Assembly (NCBI RefSeq): GCF_003751945.1
Contig: NZ_RJKL01000001.1
Coordinates: 372,001 to 436,000 of the forward strand
Direction of reading: 5' to 3'
DNA: 64,000 nt
Source of the DNA: Couchioplanes caeruleus
GTDB lineage: Bacteria > Actinomycetota > Actinomycetes > Mycobacteriales > Micromonosporaceae
Position 1 is the first letter of the stretch. The number at the start of each line of letters is the position of its first letter. Below the pieces are notes generated by a model, which saw only the letters and a list, made by a program, of their open reading frames with translations, had not been told where the DNA came from and did no database searches. The translations under genes and the position numbers were made by a program. Of the stretch, positions 50,896 to 60,015 are shown in pieces.

Positions 50896-51879
50896 ATGAC
50901 AGGTACGGCGAGCGCGTTCTGGCTGGTCACGCCCGGCAGGGGCGAGATCCGGCCGGTGGCCCTGCCCGACCCCGGACCCGGCGAGGTCCTGGTACGCACC
51001 CTGCACTCCGGGGTGAGCCGGGGCACGGAGACGCTCGTCTTCCGCGGCGGCGTGCCCGAGAGCCAGCACGCCGCCATGCGCGCGCCGTTCCAGGACGGCG
51101 ACTTCCCGGCCCCGGTCAAGTACGGCTACCTCAACGTCGGCGTGGTCGAGCGCGGCCCGGCGGAGCTGCTCGGCCGCACGGTGTTCTGCCTCTACCCGCA
51201 CCAGACCCGCTACGTCGTCCCGGCCGAGGCGGTGACCGTCGTGCCGGATTCCGTACCGCCCGCCCGGGCCGTCCTGGCCGGCACCGTGGAGACGGCGCTG
51301 AACGGGCTCTGGGACGCCGCTCCCCTGGTCGGCGACCGGATCGCCGTGGTCGGCGCCGGAATGGTCGGCGCCGGAGTCGCCGCGATCCTGTCCCGCTTCC
51401 CCGGCGTCCGGGTCCAGCTCGTCGACGTCGACCCGGAGCGCGCCGCGGTCGCCCGGGCCCTGGGCGTGGACTTCGCGCTCCCCGCCGACGCCACCGGCGA
51501 CTGCGACCTCGTCCTGCACGCCAGCGCCACGGCCGCCGGCCTCACCCGCTCGCTCGAGCTGCTGGCCGCCGAGGGTACGGTCGTCGAGCTGAGCTGGTAC
51601 GGCGACCGCGAGGTCAGCGTCCCGCTCGGCGAGTTCTTCCACTCCCGCCGCCTGGTCGTCAAGAGCAGTCAGGTCGGCGGGATCGCCCCGGCCCGGCGTG
51701 GGCGCCGCACGTACGCGGACCGGCTCGCCGTCGCCCTGGACCTGCTCGCCGACCCGGTCTTCGACACGCTGCTGACCGGCGAGTCCGACTTCGCGGAGCT
51801 GCCTGCGGTCATGCCTCGGCTGGCCGGTGGGGAACTACCCGCGCTGTGCCACCTGATCACCTATCCGACAGGAGAGTGA
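50896..51879 (+). CDS. MDR-family alcohol-dehydrogenase-like enzyme
   Basis: 327 residues. GEVLVRTLHSGVSRGTETLV begins a shortened GroES-like domain; the nucleotide loop is IAVVGAGMVGAGVAAILSRF with acidic partner LVDVDPERAA. The catalytic zinc ligands of typical ADHs are not evident. It is the first gene of a plus-strand run; the PTPS-like gene starts one base after its stop. Probably an oxidation or reduction of a pathway intermediate. Confidence 0.85.
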   Translation: MTGTASAFWLVTPGRGEIRPVALPDPGPGEVLVRTLHSGVSRGTETLVFRGGVPESQHAAMRAPFQDGDFPAPVKYGYLNVGVVERGPAELLGRTVFCLYPHQTRYVVPAEAVTVVPDSVPPARAVLAGTVETALNGLWDAAPLVGDRIAVVGAGMVGAGVAAILSRFPGVRVQLVDVDPERAAVARALGVDFALPADATGDCDLVLHASATAAGLTRSLELLAAEGTVVELSWYGDREVSVPLGEFFHSRRLVVKSSQVGGIAPARRGRRTYADRLAVALDLLADPVFDTLLTGESDFAELPAVMPRLAGGELPALCHLITYPTGE

Positions 51880-52278
51880 ATGTTCAGCGTCACCGTCCGT
51901 GACCACATCATGATCGCGCACAGCTTCTCCGGCGAGGTCTTCGGACCCGCCCAGAAGCTGCACGGCGCCACGTTCGTGGTGGACGCGACCTTCAAGCGTC
52001 CCGAGCTGGACGCCGACAACATCGTGGTCGACATCGGCCTGGCGAGCCAGGAGCTGCACGCCATCTGCGCCGGCCTGAGCTACCGCAATCTCGATGACGA
52101 ACCGGACTTCACCGGTGTCAACACCTCCACCGAGTTCCTCGCCAAGGTGATCGCCGACCGGCTCGCCGGCAAGGCCGCCGCGGGCGAGCTCGGCGCGGGT
52201 GCGAGCGGGCTCACCGGCATCGCCGTGACGCTGCACGAGTCACACATCGCGTGGGCGAGCTACGAGCGAGACCTGTGA
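51880..52278 (+). CDS. Divergent 6-pyruvoyl-tetrahydropterin-synthase-like protein
   Basis: 132 residues with the T-fold pattern: AHSFSG (H14), [14 protein letters not shown] (H28), [19 protein letters not shown] (E120). Normal PTPS/QueD has LHGHNY with two zinc histidines and an upstream Cys (or Glu) for catalysis. Here the second His is Ala30, and no Cys lies before the motif. The pterin-anchoring Glu is kept. The reaction may therefore differ from QueD. It overlaps the next gene by GTGA. Confidence 0.82.
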   Translation: MFSVTVRDHIMIAHSFSGEVFGPAQKLHGATFVVDATFKRPELDADNIVVDIGLASQELHAICAGLSYRNLDDEPDFTGVNTSTEFLAKVIADRLAGKAAAGELGAGASGLTGIAVTLHESHIAWASYERDL

Positions 52279-53312
52279 CGGATCCGCTGTACGCGGTGCT
52301 GCCGGGCGACATCGACGACCCGGCGGCGCCCAGCGGCGGCAACACGTACGACCGGCGGATCCTGACCGGGCTCGCCGCGACCCGCGCGGTCCACGAGATC
52401 GCGGTCGCGGCGCCCTGGCCGTACCCGTCGGAGGACGACCAGGCCCGGCTCGCGGGTGAGCTGCACGGCCTGCCCGACGGCGCGACGGTGCTGATGGACG
52501 GCCTGGTGGCCTGCGCGGCACCGCGGGTCGTCGAGGAGCAGGCCGTTCGGCTGCGCCTGGTCGTGCTCGTGCACCTTCCGCTCGGCGACGAGCCCGGCGC
52601 CGCGCCGGACCTCCCGGCCCGGGAGCGCCGCACGGTGCATGCCGCCCACGCCGTGGTGGCGACCAGCGCGGGCGCCGCCCGGCGCGTCGAGCAACTTCAC
52701 GCCCTGCCGGTGGGCAGCGTGCACGTGGCGCCCCCGGGCGTCGATCCGGCGCCCGAGACGGCGGGCAGCCCGGCCGGCGGTCGGCTGCTCTGTGTGGCCT
52801 CCGTCACCCCGCGCAAAGCCCAGGACGTGCTGGTCGAGGCGTTGCACACGCTCGACGACCTGGACTGGACGTGCGTCTGCGTGGGCTCCCTCGACGACGA
52901 CCGGGACTTCGCGGCCCGGGTGCAGGCGCGCGCCGGCGACCGAGTGCGGTTTCCCGGCACTCGCGGCGGCGCCGCGCTGGCGGCCAGCTACGCCGAGGCG
53001 GACCTGCTGGTGCTGCCGTCGCGCGCGGAGACCTACGGGATGGTGGTCACCGAGGCCCTCGCCCGCGGCATCCCGGTGCTCGCGACGCAGGTCGAGGGCG
53101 TTCCGGAGGCGATGGGCAAGGCGGGCGACGGCACCGTGCCGGGTGGGCTCGTGCCGCCCGGCGACGTACAGTCCCTGGCCGGCGCCCTGCGACGGTGGCT
53201 CACCGACGAGGGCCTGCGCCGGGACTGGCGCGCCGCCGCCCGGGCACGCCGCGGCACGCTGCGCGGCTGGGACCACACGATTCGACGACTGAGCGAGGTA
53301 CTACACCCATGA
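52275..53312 (+). CDS. GT4-type glycosyltransferase
   Basis: 345 residues with a GT-B fold: [40 protein letters not shown] for the nucleotide-sugar domain, and [20 protein letters not shown] as the family EX7E-like segment. It transfers a sugar from an NDP donor. It overlaps its neighbours by 4 bases on both sides, so it belongs firmly to the cluster. Confidence 0.88.
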   Translation: MTDPLYAVLPGDIDDPAAPSGGNTYDRRILTGLAATRAVHEIAVAAPWPYPSEDDQARLAGELHGLPDGATVLMDGLVACAAPRVVEEQAVRLRLVVLVHLPLGDEPGAAPDLPARERRTVHAAHAVVATSAGAARRVEQLHALPVGSVHVAPPGVDPAPETAGSPAGGRLLCVASVTPRKAQDVLVEALHTLDDLDWTCVCVGSLDDDRDFAARVQARAGDRVRFPGTRGGAALAASYAEADLLVLPSRAETYGMVVTEALARGIPVLATQVEGVPEAMGKAGDGTVPGGLVPPGDVQSLAGALRRWLTDEGLRRDWRAAARARRGTLRGWDHTIRRLSEVLHP

Positions 53313-54106
53313 CCGGAGAATTCAGCACCGGCTGGCTGTCGCTGCGCGAGGCCGCCGACGCGGCCGCCCGTGCCACCGACCTGATCGATATGCTCCCGGC
53401 GGGCGGCGCCCTCGTAGTGCGCGACCTCGGGTGCGGCACCGGCTCGATGGCGCGCTGGCTGGCGCCGCGGCTGCCCGGGCCGCAGCGGTGGATCCTGCAC
53501 GACCGCGACCCGGCGCTGCTCGCGTACGCGGCGGCGCACGTGCCCCCGGCGGCGGCCGACGGCAGCCCGGTGACCGTCGAGACGGTCGAGGGCGACGTGA
53601 CGGCGCTCACCCCGGCCGACCTGGACGGCGTGTCCCTGGTCACGTGTTCGGCGCTGCTCGACCTGTTCACCGCCGACGAGGTCCGCGCGCTCGCCGGGGT
53701 CTGTGTCGAGGCCGGCGTCCCCGCGCTGTTCACCCTCTCGGTGGTCGGCGAGGTGCACCTCGAGCCGCCGCACCCGCTCGACGCCGAGGTGTCCGCCGCG
53801 TTCAACGAGCACCAGCGCCGCGAGACCGGCGGCCGGTGGCTGCTCGGGCCGGAGGCGGTCGGCGCCGCGGCGGAGGCCTTCGCCACGGCCGGTGCCGCCG
53901 TGACGACGCGGCCGAGCCCGTGGCGGCTGGGTCCCGACCAGGCCGCGCTGGCCGCCGAGTGGCTGCGCGGCTGGGTCGCCGCGGCCGCCGAGCAGCGCCC
54001 CGACCTGCCCACCGAGGACTATCTCGCGGCCCGGCTCGCGGCCGCGGAGGCGGGCGAGCTGCGGGTCACGGTCGCGCATCAAGATCTTCTGGCGCAGAAA
54101 GACTGA
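53309..54106 (+). CDS. Class I SAM-dependent methyltransferase
   Basis: 265 residues: motif I VVRDLGCGTGSMARWLAPRL, then WILHDRDPALLAYAA with the ribose-binding Asp, and LVTCSALLDLFTADEVRAL. Substrate presumably the cluster product. ATGA overlap with the glycosyltransferase stop. Confidence 0.87.
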   Translation: MTGEFSTGWLSLREAADAAARATDLIDMLPAGGALVVRDLGCGTGSMARWLAPRLPGPQRWILHDRDPALLAYAAAHVPPAAADGSPVTVETVEGDVTALTPADLDGVSLVTCSALLDLFTADEVRALAGVCVEAGVPALFTLSVVGEVHLEPPHPLDAEVSAAFNEHQRRETGGRWLLGPEAVGAAAEAFATAGAAVTTRPSPWRLGPDQAALAAEWLRGWVAAAAEQRPDLPTEDYLAARLAAAEAGELRVTVAHQDLLAQKD

Positions 54107-54167
54107 ACCGCCCGCCGCCACCCGGACGTATGGAATGCAGGATGGGTGATCGCGGAGGGGACGGCAG

Positions 54168-55223
54168 ATGAACCGATCGATCTGGGCTTGGGTGCGAGTG
54201 CTCGGCGGGGTGGGCATACTCGCCGTGCTGCTCTGGCGCCTGGGCACGGGCGCCTTCCTCGACGGCCTGCGGGTGATCGACGTGGGCACGCTGGGCGCCG
54301 CCTTCGCGATCGGCGTGGCCACCACGGTGCTCAGCGCCTGGCGCTGGTGCCTGGTCGCCCGCGGCCTGGGCCTGCGCCTGTCGCTGCGGAGCGCGACCGC
54401 CGACTACTACAAGGCGCTGTTCGTCAACGCGGCGCTGCCGGGCGGGGTGCTCGGCGACGTCGACCGGGCCGTGCAGCACGGACGGGACTCCGGTGACATC
54501 GGCCGCGGCGTCCGCGCGGTGGTGCTGGAGCGCACGGCCGGGCAGATCGTGCTCATCACGGTGGGCCTCGCCGTGCTGCTGACCGTCCCGTCGCCGGTCC
54601 TGACGCAGGTGCACGAGCACGGCCGCACGCTCGCGGTCGCGGCCGCGGCCGTCGCAGGCGTGGCGGTCCTGCTGATCGTGGCGATGGGCCGGCTGCGGCG
54701 CGGCGCGTCCCGGTGGGCCCGCGCGGCCCGCACCGCGGTCGGCGAGATCCGCACCGGCCTGCTCGCCCGGCGCACGTGGCCCGCCATCGTGCTGGCCTCC
54801 ACCGCCGCGCTGGCCGGGCACCTGGCGACGTTCGTCGTCGCGGCCCGGGCGGCCGGTTCCGAGGCCTCGGTGCTGCGCCTGGCCCCGCTGATGCTGCTCG
54901 CCCTGCTCGCCATGACGCTGCCGGTGAACATCGGCGGCTGGGGACCCCGGGAGGGCGTGACCGCGTGGGCGTTCGGTGCCGCGGGCCTCAGCGCCACCCA
55001 GGGGCTGACCATCGCGGTGGTCTACGGGCTGTTCGCGTTCGTCGCGGCGCTGCCCGGCCTGGTCGTCATCGCGGCCCGCCTCCTCGCCCGCAAGCGGACG
55101 AAGGCCGTCAGCGCCCGCCCGGCCGCGATCGCCTCGCGGCCGGCCCCCGTCGCCGTCGAGATCGTCGCGATGCGACCTGCCATCGCGCTGCCCGCGCGGG
55201 AGCTGGTTGGCAGCAGTGCGTGA
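54168..55223 (+). CDS. Flippase-like membrane protein (UPF0104/LPG-synthase TM region)
   Basis: 351 residues with about eight membrane helices and the family motifs SATADYYKALFVNAALPGGV, LERTAGQIVLITVGLAVLLT and PVNIGGWGPREGVTAWAFGA. The family moves or modifies polyprenyl and phospholipid-linked products. It has its own GGAGGGG site 61 bases after the methyltransferase and may export the cluster product. Confidence 0.87.
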   Translation: MNRSIWAWVRVLGGVGILAVLLWRLGTGAFLDGLRVIDVGTLGAAFAIGVATTVLSAWRWCLVARGLGLRLSLRSATADYYKALFVNAALPGGVLGDVDRAVQHGRDSGDIGRGVRAVVLERTAGQIVLITVGLAVLLTVPSPVLTQVHEHGRTLAVAAAAVAGVAVLLIVAMGRLRRGASRWARAARTAVGEIRTGLLARRTWPAIVLASTAALAGHLATFVVAARAAGSEASVLRLAPLMLLALLAMTLPVNIGGWGPREGVTAWAFGAAGLSATQGLTIAVVYGLFAFVAALPGLVVIAARLLARKRTKAVSARPAAIASRPAPVAVEIVAMRPAIALPARELVGSSA

Positions 55224-55247
55224 GTGTGCCGTCACCCTGAATGGCGA

Positions 55248-55253
55248 TTATGT
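55248..55253 (+). promoter_or_regulatory. -10 element TATGTT, leaderless promoter
   Basis: TATGTT lies 7 bases before GTG 55261. It would let the reductase and ribA-like genes be transcribed separately. Confidence 0.45.
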
Positions 55254-55260
55254 TGGGGCG

Positions 55261-55950
55261 GTGGAAGATCGACCGTACGTGCTGCTGAGTTGCGGCATGT
55301 CCATCGACGGATATGTCGACAGCGCCGGCGACGAACGGCTCCTGCTCTCCAACGACGCCGACTTCGACCGGGTCGACGAGGTCCGCTCCGGCTGCGACGC
55401 GATCCTGGTCGGCGCGGGCACGGTCCGCCAGGACAACCCGCGGCTGCTGGTCCGCGACGAGGCCCGGCGCCGGGCCCGGGTGGCCCGCGGCGAGCGGCCC
55501 GACCCGGTCAAGGTCACCGTCACCGGCACCTGCGACCTCGATCCACAGGCCAGGTTCTTCACCCTCGGCGAGGCGGAGAAGCTCGTCTACTGCGCCACCC
55601 CGGCGGTGCCGTCGGCGCGGCGCAGGCTGGAGGACCGGGCCACCGTGATCGACGCCGGCGACCCGATCGACCTGCCGGGCGTCACCGGCGACCTGGCCCG
55701 CCGCGGCATCCGCCGCCTCATGGTCGAGGGCGGCGGCAGCATGCACACCCAGTTCCTCACCGCCGGGCTCGCCGACGAGCTCCAGTTGGTGGTCGCGCCG
55801 TTCTTCGTCGGCGATTCCCAGGCGCCTCGCTTCGTCGGCGACGGCACGTTCCCATGGGGCCCGCAGCGCCGGGCCGACCTGATCGCGGTCCGCCAGATCG
55901 GCGACGTGGTCCTGCTGCGCTACGCCCTTTCCGACCGGTTCCAGGAGTGA
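55261..55950 (+). CDS. RibD-C/DHFR-fold reductase
   Basis: 229 residues: LLSCGMSIDGYVDSAGDERL, CDAILVGAGTVRQDNPRLLV and RRLMVEGGGSMHTQFLTAGL, the RibD C-terminal reductase pattern, here without the N-terminal deaminase domain. It reduces the ribose of a pyrimidine-phosphate intermediate with NADPH. Paired with GTP cyclohydrolase II, it points to a GTP-derived pyrimidine/pterin intermediate. GTG 55261 is chosen by promoter position and composition. Confidence 0.87.
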   Translation: MEDRPYVLLSCGMSIDGYVDSAGDERLLLSNDADFDRVDEVRSGCDAILVGAGTVRQDNPRLLVRDEARRRARVARGERPDPVKVTVTGTCDLDPQARFFTLGEAEKLVYCATPAVPSARRRLEDRATVIDAGDPIDLPGVTGDLARRGIRRLMVEGGGSMHTQFLTAGLADELQLVVAPFFVGDSQAPRFVGDGTFPWGPQRRADLIAVRQIGDVVLLRYALSDRFQE

Positions 55951-55954
55951 TGCG

Positions 55955-56650
55955 TTGACCGCCGTGCTTGAACCTCAATCCGACCACCGAAATGGGGGCC
56001 CGATGTCCGACACGCTGGGCTGGAAGGACGTTCCGGAAGCCACCGTACGGACCCGCGTCACCGTTCCCCTGCGCTTCGCCGACGGGTACGCCACCACGGC
56101 CCGCGTGCTGACCTTCGACGGCCTCGTCGACGGCCGCGAACATCTGGCCCTGGGCCTGGGCGACTGGGAGAACGCGATCGGCGACGCCCCGCTGGTGCGT
56201 CCGCACAGCGAGTGCCTGACCGGCGACGTCTTCGGCAGCCAGCGCTGCGACTGCGGCCCCCAGTTGCGCGAGGCGGTGGAGCGCATCGCCGGCACCGGCG
56301 GGCTGCTGCTCTACCTGCGCCAGGAGGGTCGCGGCATCGGCCTGTACGCCAAGCTCGACGCGTACGCGCTGCAGGAGGCCGGGCTGGACACGTACGAGGC
56401 GAACGTGGCGCTCGGCCGCGGCGAGGACGAGCGCGACTACACGGCGGCGGCGCAGATGCTGCTCGCCCTCGGCGCCGACAAGATCCGGTTGCTCAGCAAC
56501 AACCCGGACAAGGCCGACCAGCTCCAGGCCTACGGGATCGAGATCAAGGAGCGGATCCCGACCGGCGTGCACCTGTCTCCGGCCAACCTGCGCTATCTCG
56601 CGACGAAGGCGACGCACACCGCGCACACCCTCGACATCCCCGGACTCTGA
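55955..56650 (+). CDS. ribA: GTP cyclohydrolase II
   Basis: 231 residues. Zinc cysteines are in HSECLTGDVFGSQRCDCGPQ. The GTP site is YLRQEGRGIGLYAKLDAYAL, where the catalytic Tyr of AYALQ is kept. It should therefore make the usual 2,5-diamino-pyrimidinone, not the formamide seen when this Tyr is replaced. It is a stand-alone version, without the RibB domain. The start is probably TTG 55955 after CAGGAG; ATG 56003 is possible. Confidence 0.9.
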   Translation: MTAVLEPQSDHRNGGPMSDTLGWKDVPEATVRTRVTVPLRFADGYATTARVLTFDGLVDGREHLALGLGDWENAIGDAPLVRPHSECLTGDVFGSQRCDCGPQLREAVERIAGTGGLLLYLRQEGRGIGLYAKLDAYALQEAGLDTYEANVALGRGEDERDYTAAAQMLLALGADKIRLLSNNPDKADQLQAYGIEIKERIPTGVHLSPANLRYLATKATHTAHTLDIPGL

Positions 56651-56702
56651 CGGCCCACGGCCGCCGCACCCCGGCCCGGGTGAACCCCGGGCGCGAGGGC
56701 GT

Positions 56703-57008
56703 GAGGAGACCGGCGAGACCGAGATCCGCGTCACAGGCACGGTCGACGCCGCCAGCGCCGCCGAGCTGCGCCAGGAGCCGATGCGCCTGACCCGCGGCGG
56801 CAACCTCCCGCGGGCCGTGGACCTGACCGGGGTGTCGCATCTGGCCAGCGCCGGCGTGTCCGCCCTGCACACGGTGGCCGAACAGCACCGGCAGCAGGGC
56901 AGCGGCCTCGACCTGCATGCGGCGGCGGGCAGCGCGGCGCAGCTCGTGCTCGACCTGGTCGCGCTGCCGCACCGCACCGACGCGGCGGGGCGGACGCCGC
57001 CACGCTGA
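56703..57008 (+). pseudogene. STAS-domain fragment without a start codon
   Basis: Reads TGETEIRVTGTVDAASAAEL, then [20 protein letters not shown] with the Ser of anti-sigma antagonists, and [20 protein letters not shown]. There is no in-frame start before the domain; ATG 56781 would lose its first two strands. Probably a remnant of a STAS or phosphatase-STAS protein. Confidence 0.55.
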
Positions 57009-57042
57009 TGGCGGTTCGCCCGGCGGGAGCGGTGGGCGAGGC

Positions 57043-57048
57043 TATGGT
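57043..57048 (+). promoter_or_regulatory. -10 element TATGGT, leaderless promoter
   Basis: TATGGT ends 6 bases before ATG 57055; no ribosome site. Confidence 0.5.
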
Positions 57049-57054
57049 CGGACC

Positions 57055-57654
57055 ATGACGAGAGTCGACTTCTACTTCGATCCCGCCTGCCCGTTCGCCT
57101 GGATCACCTCGCGCTGGATCCTCGAGGTCGAGAAGCAGCGCGAGATCGACCTGCGCTGGCACGTGATGAGCCTCTACGTACTCAACGAGAACCGGGACGT
57201 CCCGCCGGGATACCGCGAGCTGATCAACCAGTCGCTGGGCGTCGTCCGGGTCGTCACCGCCGCCGCCCAGAAACACGGCGACGAGATCCTCGGCCCGCTG
57301 TACACGGCGCTCGGCACCCGGATCCACAACCGGGGCGAGAAGGACCCGGAGCTAGTGGTCACGGAGTCCCTCGCCGAGGTCGGTCTGCCCGCGGAGCTCG
57401 CGGCGGCGGCCAAGACCGACGAGTACGACGCCGAGCTGCGCCGTAGCCACCACGAGGGCATGGACCCGGTCGGCGAGGACGTCGGCACGCCCACCATCCA
57501 CATCGACGGCGTCGCGTTCTTCGGTCCCGTGCTGAGCAGCATTCCGCGCGGCGAGCAGGCGCTCCGCATCTTCGACGGTGCCGTGGCGATGGCGGGCTAT
57601 CCCGACTTCTTCGAGCTCAAGCGCACGCGTACGGGCGGGCTGAACTTCGACTGA
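57055..57654 (+). CDS. Mycothiol-dependent nitroreductase-like DsbA-family protein
   Basis: 199 residues matching the Rv2466c type throughout: [73 protein letters not shown] and [10 protein letters not shown]. That enzyme uses CPWC with mycothiol to reduce nitro compounds and disulfides. Here the site reads DPACPFAW: the first Cys stays, the second is Ala. It is a monothiol form that must rely on mycothiol for turnover. Confidence 0.88.
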   Translation: MTRVDFYFDPACPFAWITSRWILEVEKQREIDLRWHVMSLYVLNENRDVPPGYRELINQSLGVVRVVTAAAQKHGDEILGPLYTALGTRIHNRGEKDPELVVTESLAEVGLPAELAAAAKTDEYDAELRRSHHEGMDPVGEDVGTPTIHIDGVAFFGPVLSSIPRGEQALRIFDGAVAMAGYPDFFELKRTRTGGLNFD

Positions 57655-57697
57655 ACCCGTCGTCCACAGGGTGCGACCCCGCCCGCGGCGGGGTCAC

Positions 57698-57703
57698 TAA
57701 ACT
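57698..57703 (+). promoter_or_regulatory. -10 element TAAACT, leaderless promoter of recQ
   Basis: TAAACT ends 6 bases before GTG 57710. Confidence 0.5.
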
Positions 57704-57709
57704 CGCGGG

Positions 57710-59554
57710 GTGACTTCCGCTCCCCCGCTCGCCGGCCCCGCCCTCGACGTGCTCAACCGGATCTTCGGCTACGCCGGGTTCCGCGGCGGGCAGCGCGAGA
57801 TCATCGAGCACGTCATCGGCGGGGGCGACGCCCTGGTGCTGATGCCCACCGGCGGTGGCAAGTCGCTGTGCTACCAGATCCCGGCGCTGGTGCGCGACGG
57901 CACCGGGGTGGTGATCTCCCCGCTGATCGCGCTGATGCAGGACCAGGTCGACGCGCTGCGCACCCTCGGCGTGCGCGCCGGCTTCCTCAACTCGACCCAG
58001 GCTCCCGACGAGCGCCGGCTGACCGAGCAGCTCTTCCTCGCCGGCGAGCTCGACCTGCTCTACGTCGCGCCCGAGGGCCTCGGCGTCGCGGCCACCCAGC
58101 GCCTGCTCGACCGGGGGCGGATCTCGCTCTTCGCGATCGACGAGGCGCACTGCGTCTCCCAGTGGGGCCACGACTTCCGGCCCGACTACCTCAACCTGTC
58201 GATGCTGCACGAGCGCTGGCCCGAGGTGCCCCGCATCGCGCTGACCGCCACGGCCACCAGCGCCACCCGCGAGGAGATCGCGACCCGGCTCGACCTCACC
58301 GGCGCCCGGCACTTCACGGCCAGCTTCGACCGCCCCAACATCCAGTACCGCATCGTCGCCAAGAACGAGCCGCGCCGCCAACTTCTCGACCTGCTGCGCA
58401 CCGAGCATCCCGGCGACGCAGGCATCGTCTACTGCCTCTCCCGGGCCTCGGTGGAGAAGACCGCGGAGTTCCTCACCCAGAACGGCATCGCCGCGCTGCC
58501 GTACCACGCGGGGCTGGACGCGCGCACCCGCGCCGCCAACCAGAGCCGGTTCCTGCGCGAGGACGGCCTGGTCATGGTCGCCACCATCGCGTTCGGGATG
58601 GGCATCGACAAGCCCGACGTGCGGTTCGTGGCCCACCTCGACCTGCCCAAGTCGGTCGAGGGCTACTACCAGGAGACCGGCCGGGCCGGGCGCGACGGGT
58701 TGCCCTCGACGGCATGGCTCGCCTACGGGCTCCAGGACGTCGTCCAGCAGCGCAAGATGATCGAGACCTCGGACGGCGACCTCGCGCACCGCCGCAACCT
58801 CGGCACCCACCTCGACGCGATGCTGGCCCTGTGCGAGACGGTCCAGTGCCGGCGCGCGCAGCTCCTGGCCTACTTCGGTCAGACGGCCGACCCCGCCTGC
58901 GGCAACTGCGACACGTGCCTCACCCCGCCGGAGTCCTGGGACGGCACGGTGCCGGCCCAGAAGCTGCTGTCGACGGTGCTGCGGCTGCAGCGCGAGCGCG
59001 GCCAGAAGTTCGGCGCGGGCCAATCGATCGACATCTTGCTCGGCAAGACCACCGAGAAGGTCACCCAGTTCCGCCACCAGGAGCTGTCGGTCTTCGGCAT
59101 CGGCACGGATCTGCGCGAGCAGGAGTGGCGCGGGGTGGTCCGGCAGCTCCTGGCCCAGGGCCTGCTCGCGGTCGAGGGCGACTACGGCACCCTGACCCTC
59201 ACCGACGCCAGCAGCGCCGTCCTGCGCGGCGAGCACCAGGTGATGATGCGCCGGGAGCCGGAACGCACCCGCGCCCCCCGTGCCCGCCGCTCCTCGTCGC
59301 CGCAGGCCACCCCGGCGGCCGACCTCGACCCGGCCGCCGCCGCCGTCTTCGAGCGGCTGCGGGCCTGGCGCGCCGCGGCCGCCCGCGAGGCCGGCGTCCC
59401 GGCCTACGTCATCTTCCACGACGCCACCCTGCGCCAGATCGCCACGCTGCGTCCGGGCTCGCTCGCCGAGCTCTCCACGGTCGGCGGCGTCGGCGAGACC
59501 AAACTGGCCAAGTTCGGCCAGCAGGTCCTCGACGCCCTCGCCGCGCCCGAGTAG
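57710..59554 (+). CDS. recQ: RecQ-type ATP-dependent DNA helicase
   Basis: 614 residues. Helicase core: [20 protein letters not shown], Walker [17 protein letters not shown] box [17 protein letters not shown], motif [18 protein letters not shown] zinc cysteines are in [17 protein letters not shown] and ACGNCDTC. A winged helix and a C-terminal HRDC domain ([17 protein letters not shown]) complete the full layout. It unwinds recombination and stalled-fork intermediates. Confidence 0.94.
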   Translation: MTSAPPLAGPALDVLNRIFGYAGFRGGQREIIEHVIGGGDALVLMPTGGGKSLCYQIPALVRDGTGVVISPLIALMQDQVDALRTLGVRAGFLNSTQAPDERRLTEQLFLAGELDLLYVAPEGLGVAATQRLLDRGRISLFAIDEAHCVSQWGHDFRPDYLNLSMLHERWPEVPRIALTATATSATREEIATRLDLTGARHFTASFDRPNIQYRIVAKNEPRRQLLDLLRTEHPGDAGIVYCLSRASVEKTAEFLTQNGIAALPYHAGLDARTRAANQSRFLREDGLVMVATIAFGMGIDKPDVRFVAHLDLPKSVEGYYQETGRAGRDGLPSTAWLAYGLQDVVQQRKMIETSDGDLAHRRNLGTHLDAMLALCETVQCRRAQLLAYFGQTADPACGNCDTCLTPPESWDGTVPAQKLLSTVLRLQRERGQKFGAGQSIDILLGKTTEKVTQFRHQELSVFGIGTDLREQEWRGVVRQLLAQGLLAVEGDYGTLTLTDASSAVLRGEHQVMMRREPERTRAPRARRSSSPQATPAADLDPAAAAVFERLRAWRAAAAREAGVPAYVIFHDATLRQIATLRPGSLAELSTVGGVGETKLAKFGQQVLDALAAPE

Positions 59555-59564
59555 CCCGCCACCC

Positions 59565-59927
59565 TCGACGGCTTCACCTGCACGGTGCTCGGTGTCGAGG
59601 TTCGCAGGGACGGCGACATCGCCGTCCCGATGGGTTACACGAACCTGTACACCGTGGAGAAACGTGCCGTCGTGGCTGCCGGCGGCGTGGTCATGCGGAT
59701 ATGGCCCGCGGCCTACCCATCGGCCGGCGACCACGCGTGGCGGCTGATCCTGCCGCAGACCGCCGAGCGGAGATTTCGTAACCTTGGACGCCGCGCCGGG
59801 CATCGGGGCCGGTATGTACGACGCGGTGAGTCTGTCCGTCCGGCGGGACAGCCCGGTGCTCCTGGCCCGCCAGGTCGACGAACGCTTCTGGCATTGACCC
59901 TCGTGGCCCGGCGACGCCGCTCCATTT
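59565..59927 (+). pseudogene. Hypothetical gene remnant with a frameshift
   Basis: LDGFTCTVLGVEVRRDGDIA, MGYTNLYTVEKRAVVAAGGV and AWRLILPQTAERRF lie in one frame. One extra base near 59780 shifts the continuation VTLDAAPGIGAGMYDAVSLS and LLARQVDERFWH, which ends with TGA. There is no start before the first part. The family is not recognised. Confidence 0.45.
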
Positions 59928-60000
59928 GACCACCGCGAGCTCACGCCCGGTCGGGTGCGGGGTGGCCGGCGTCTCGCCCGGGGCAGTGCCCGGCCGTGGG

Positions 60001-60006
60001 TAGACT
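60001..60006 (+). promoter_or_regulatory. -10 element TAGACT
   Basis: TAGACT ends 9 bases before ATG 60016; short or leaderless transcript. Confidence 0.45.
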
Positions 60007-60015
60007 CACTCGTCG

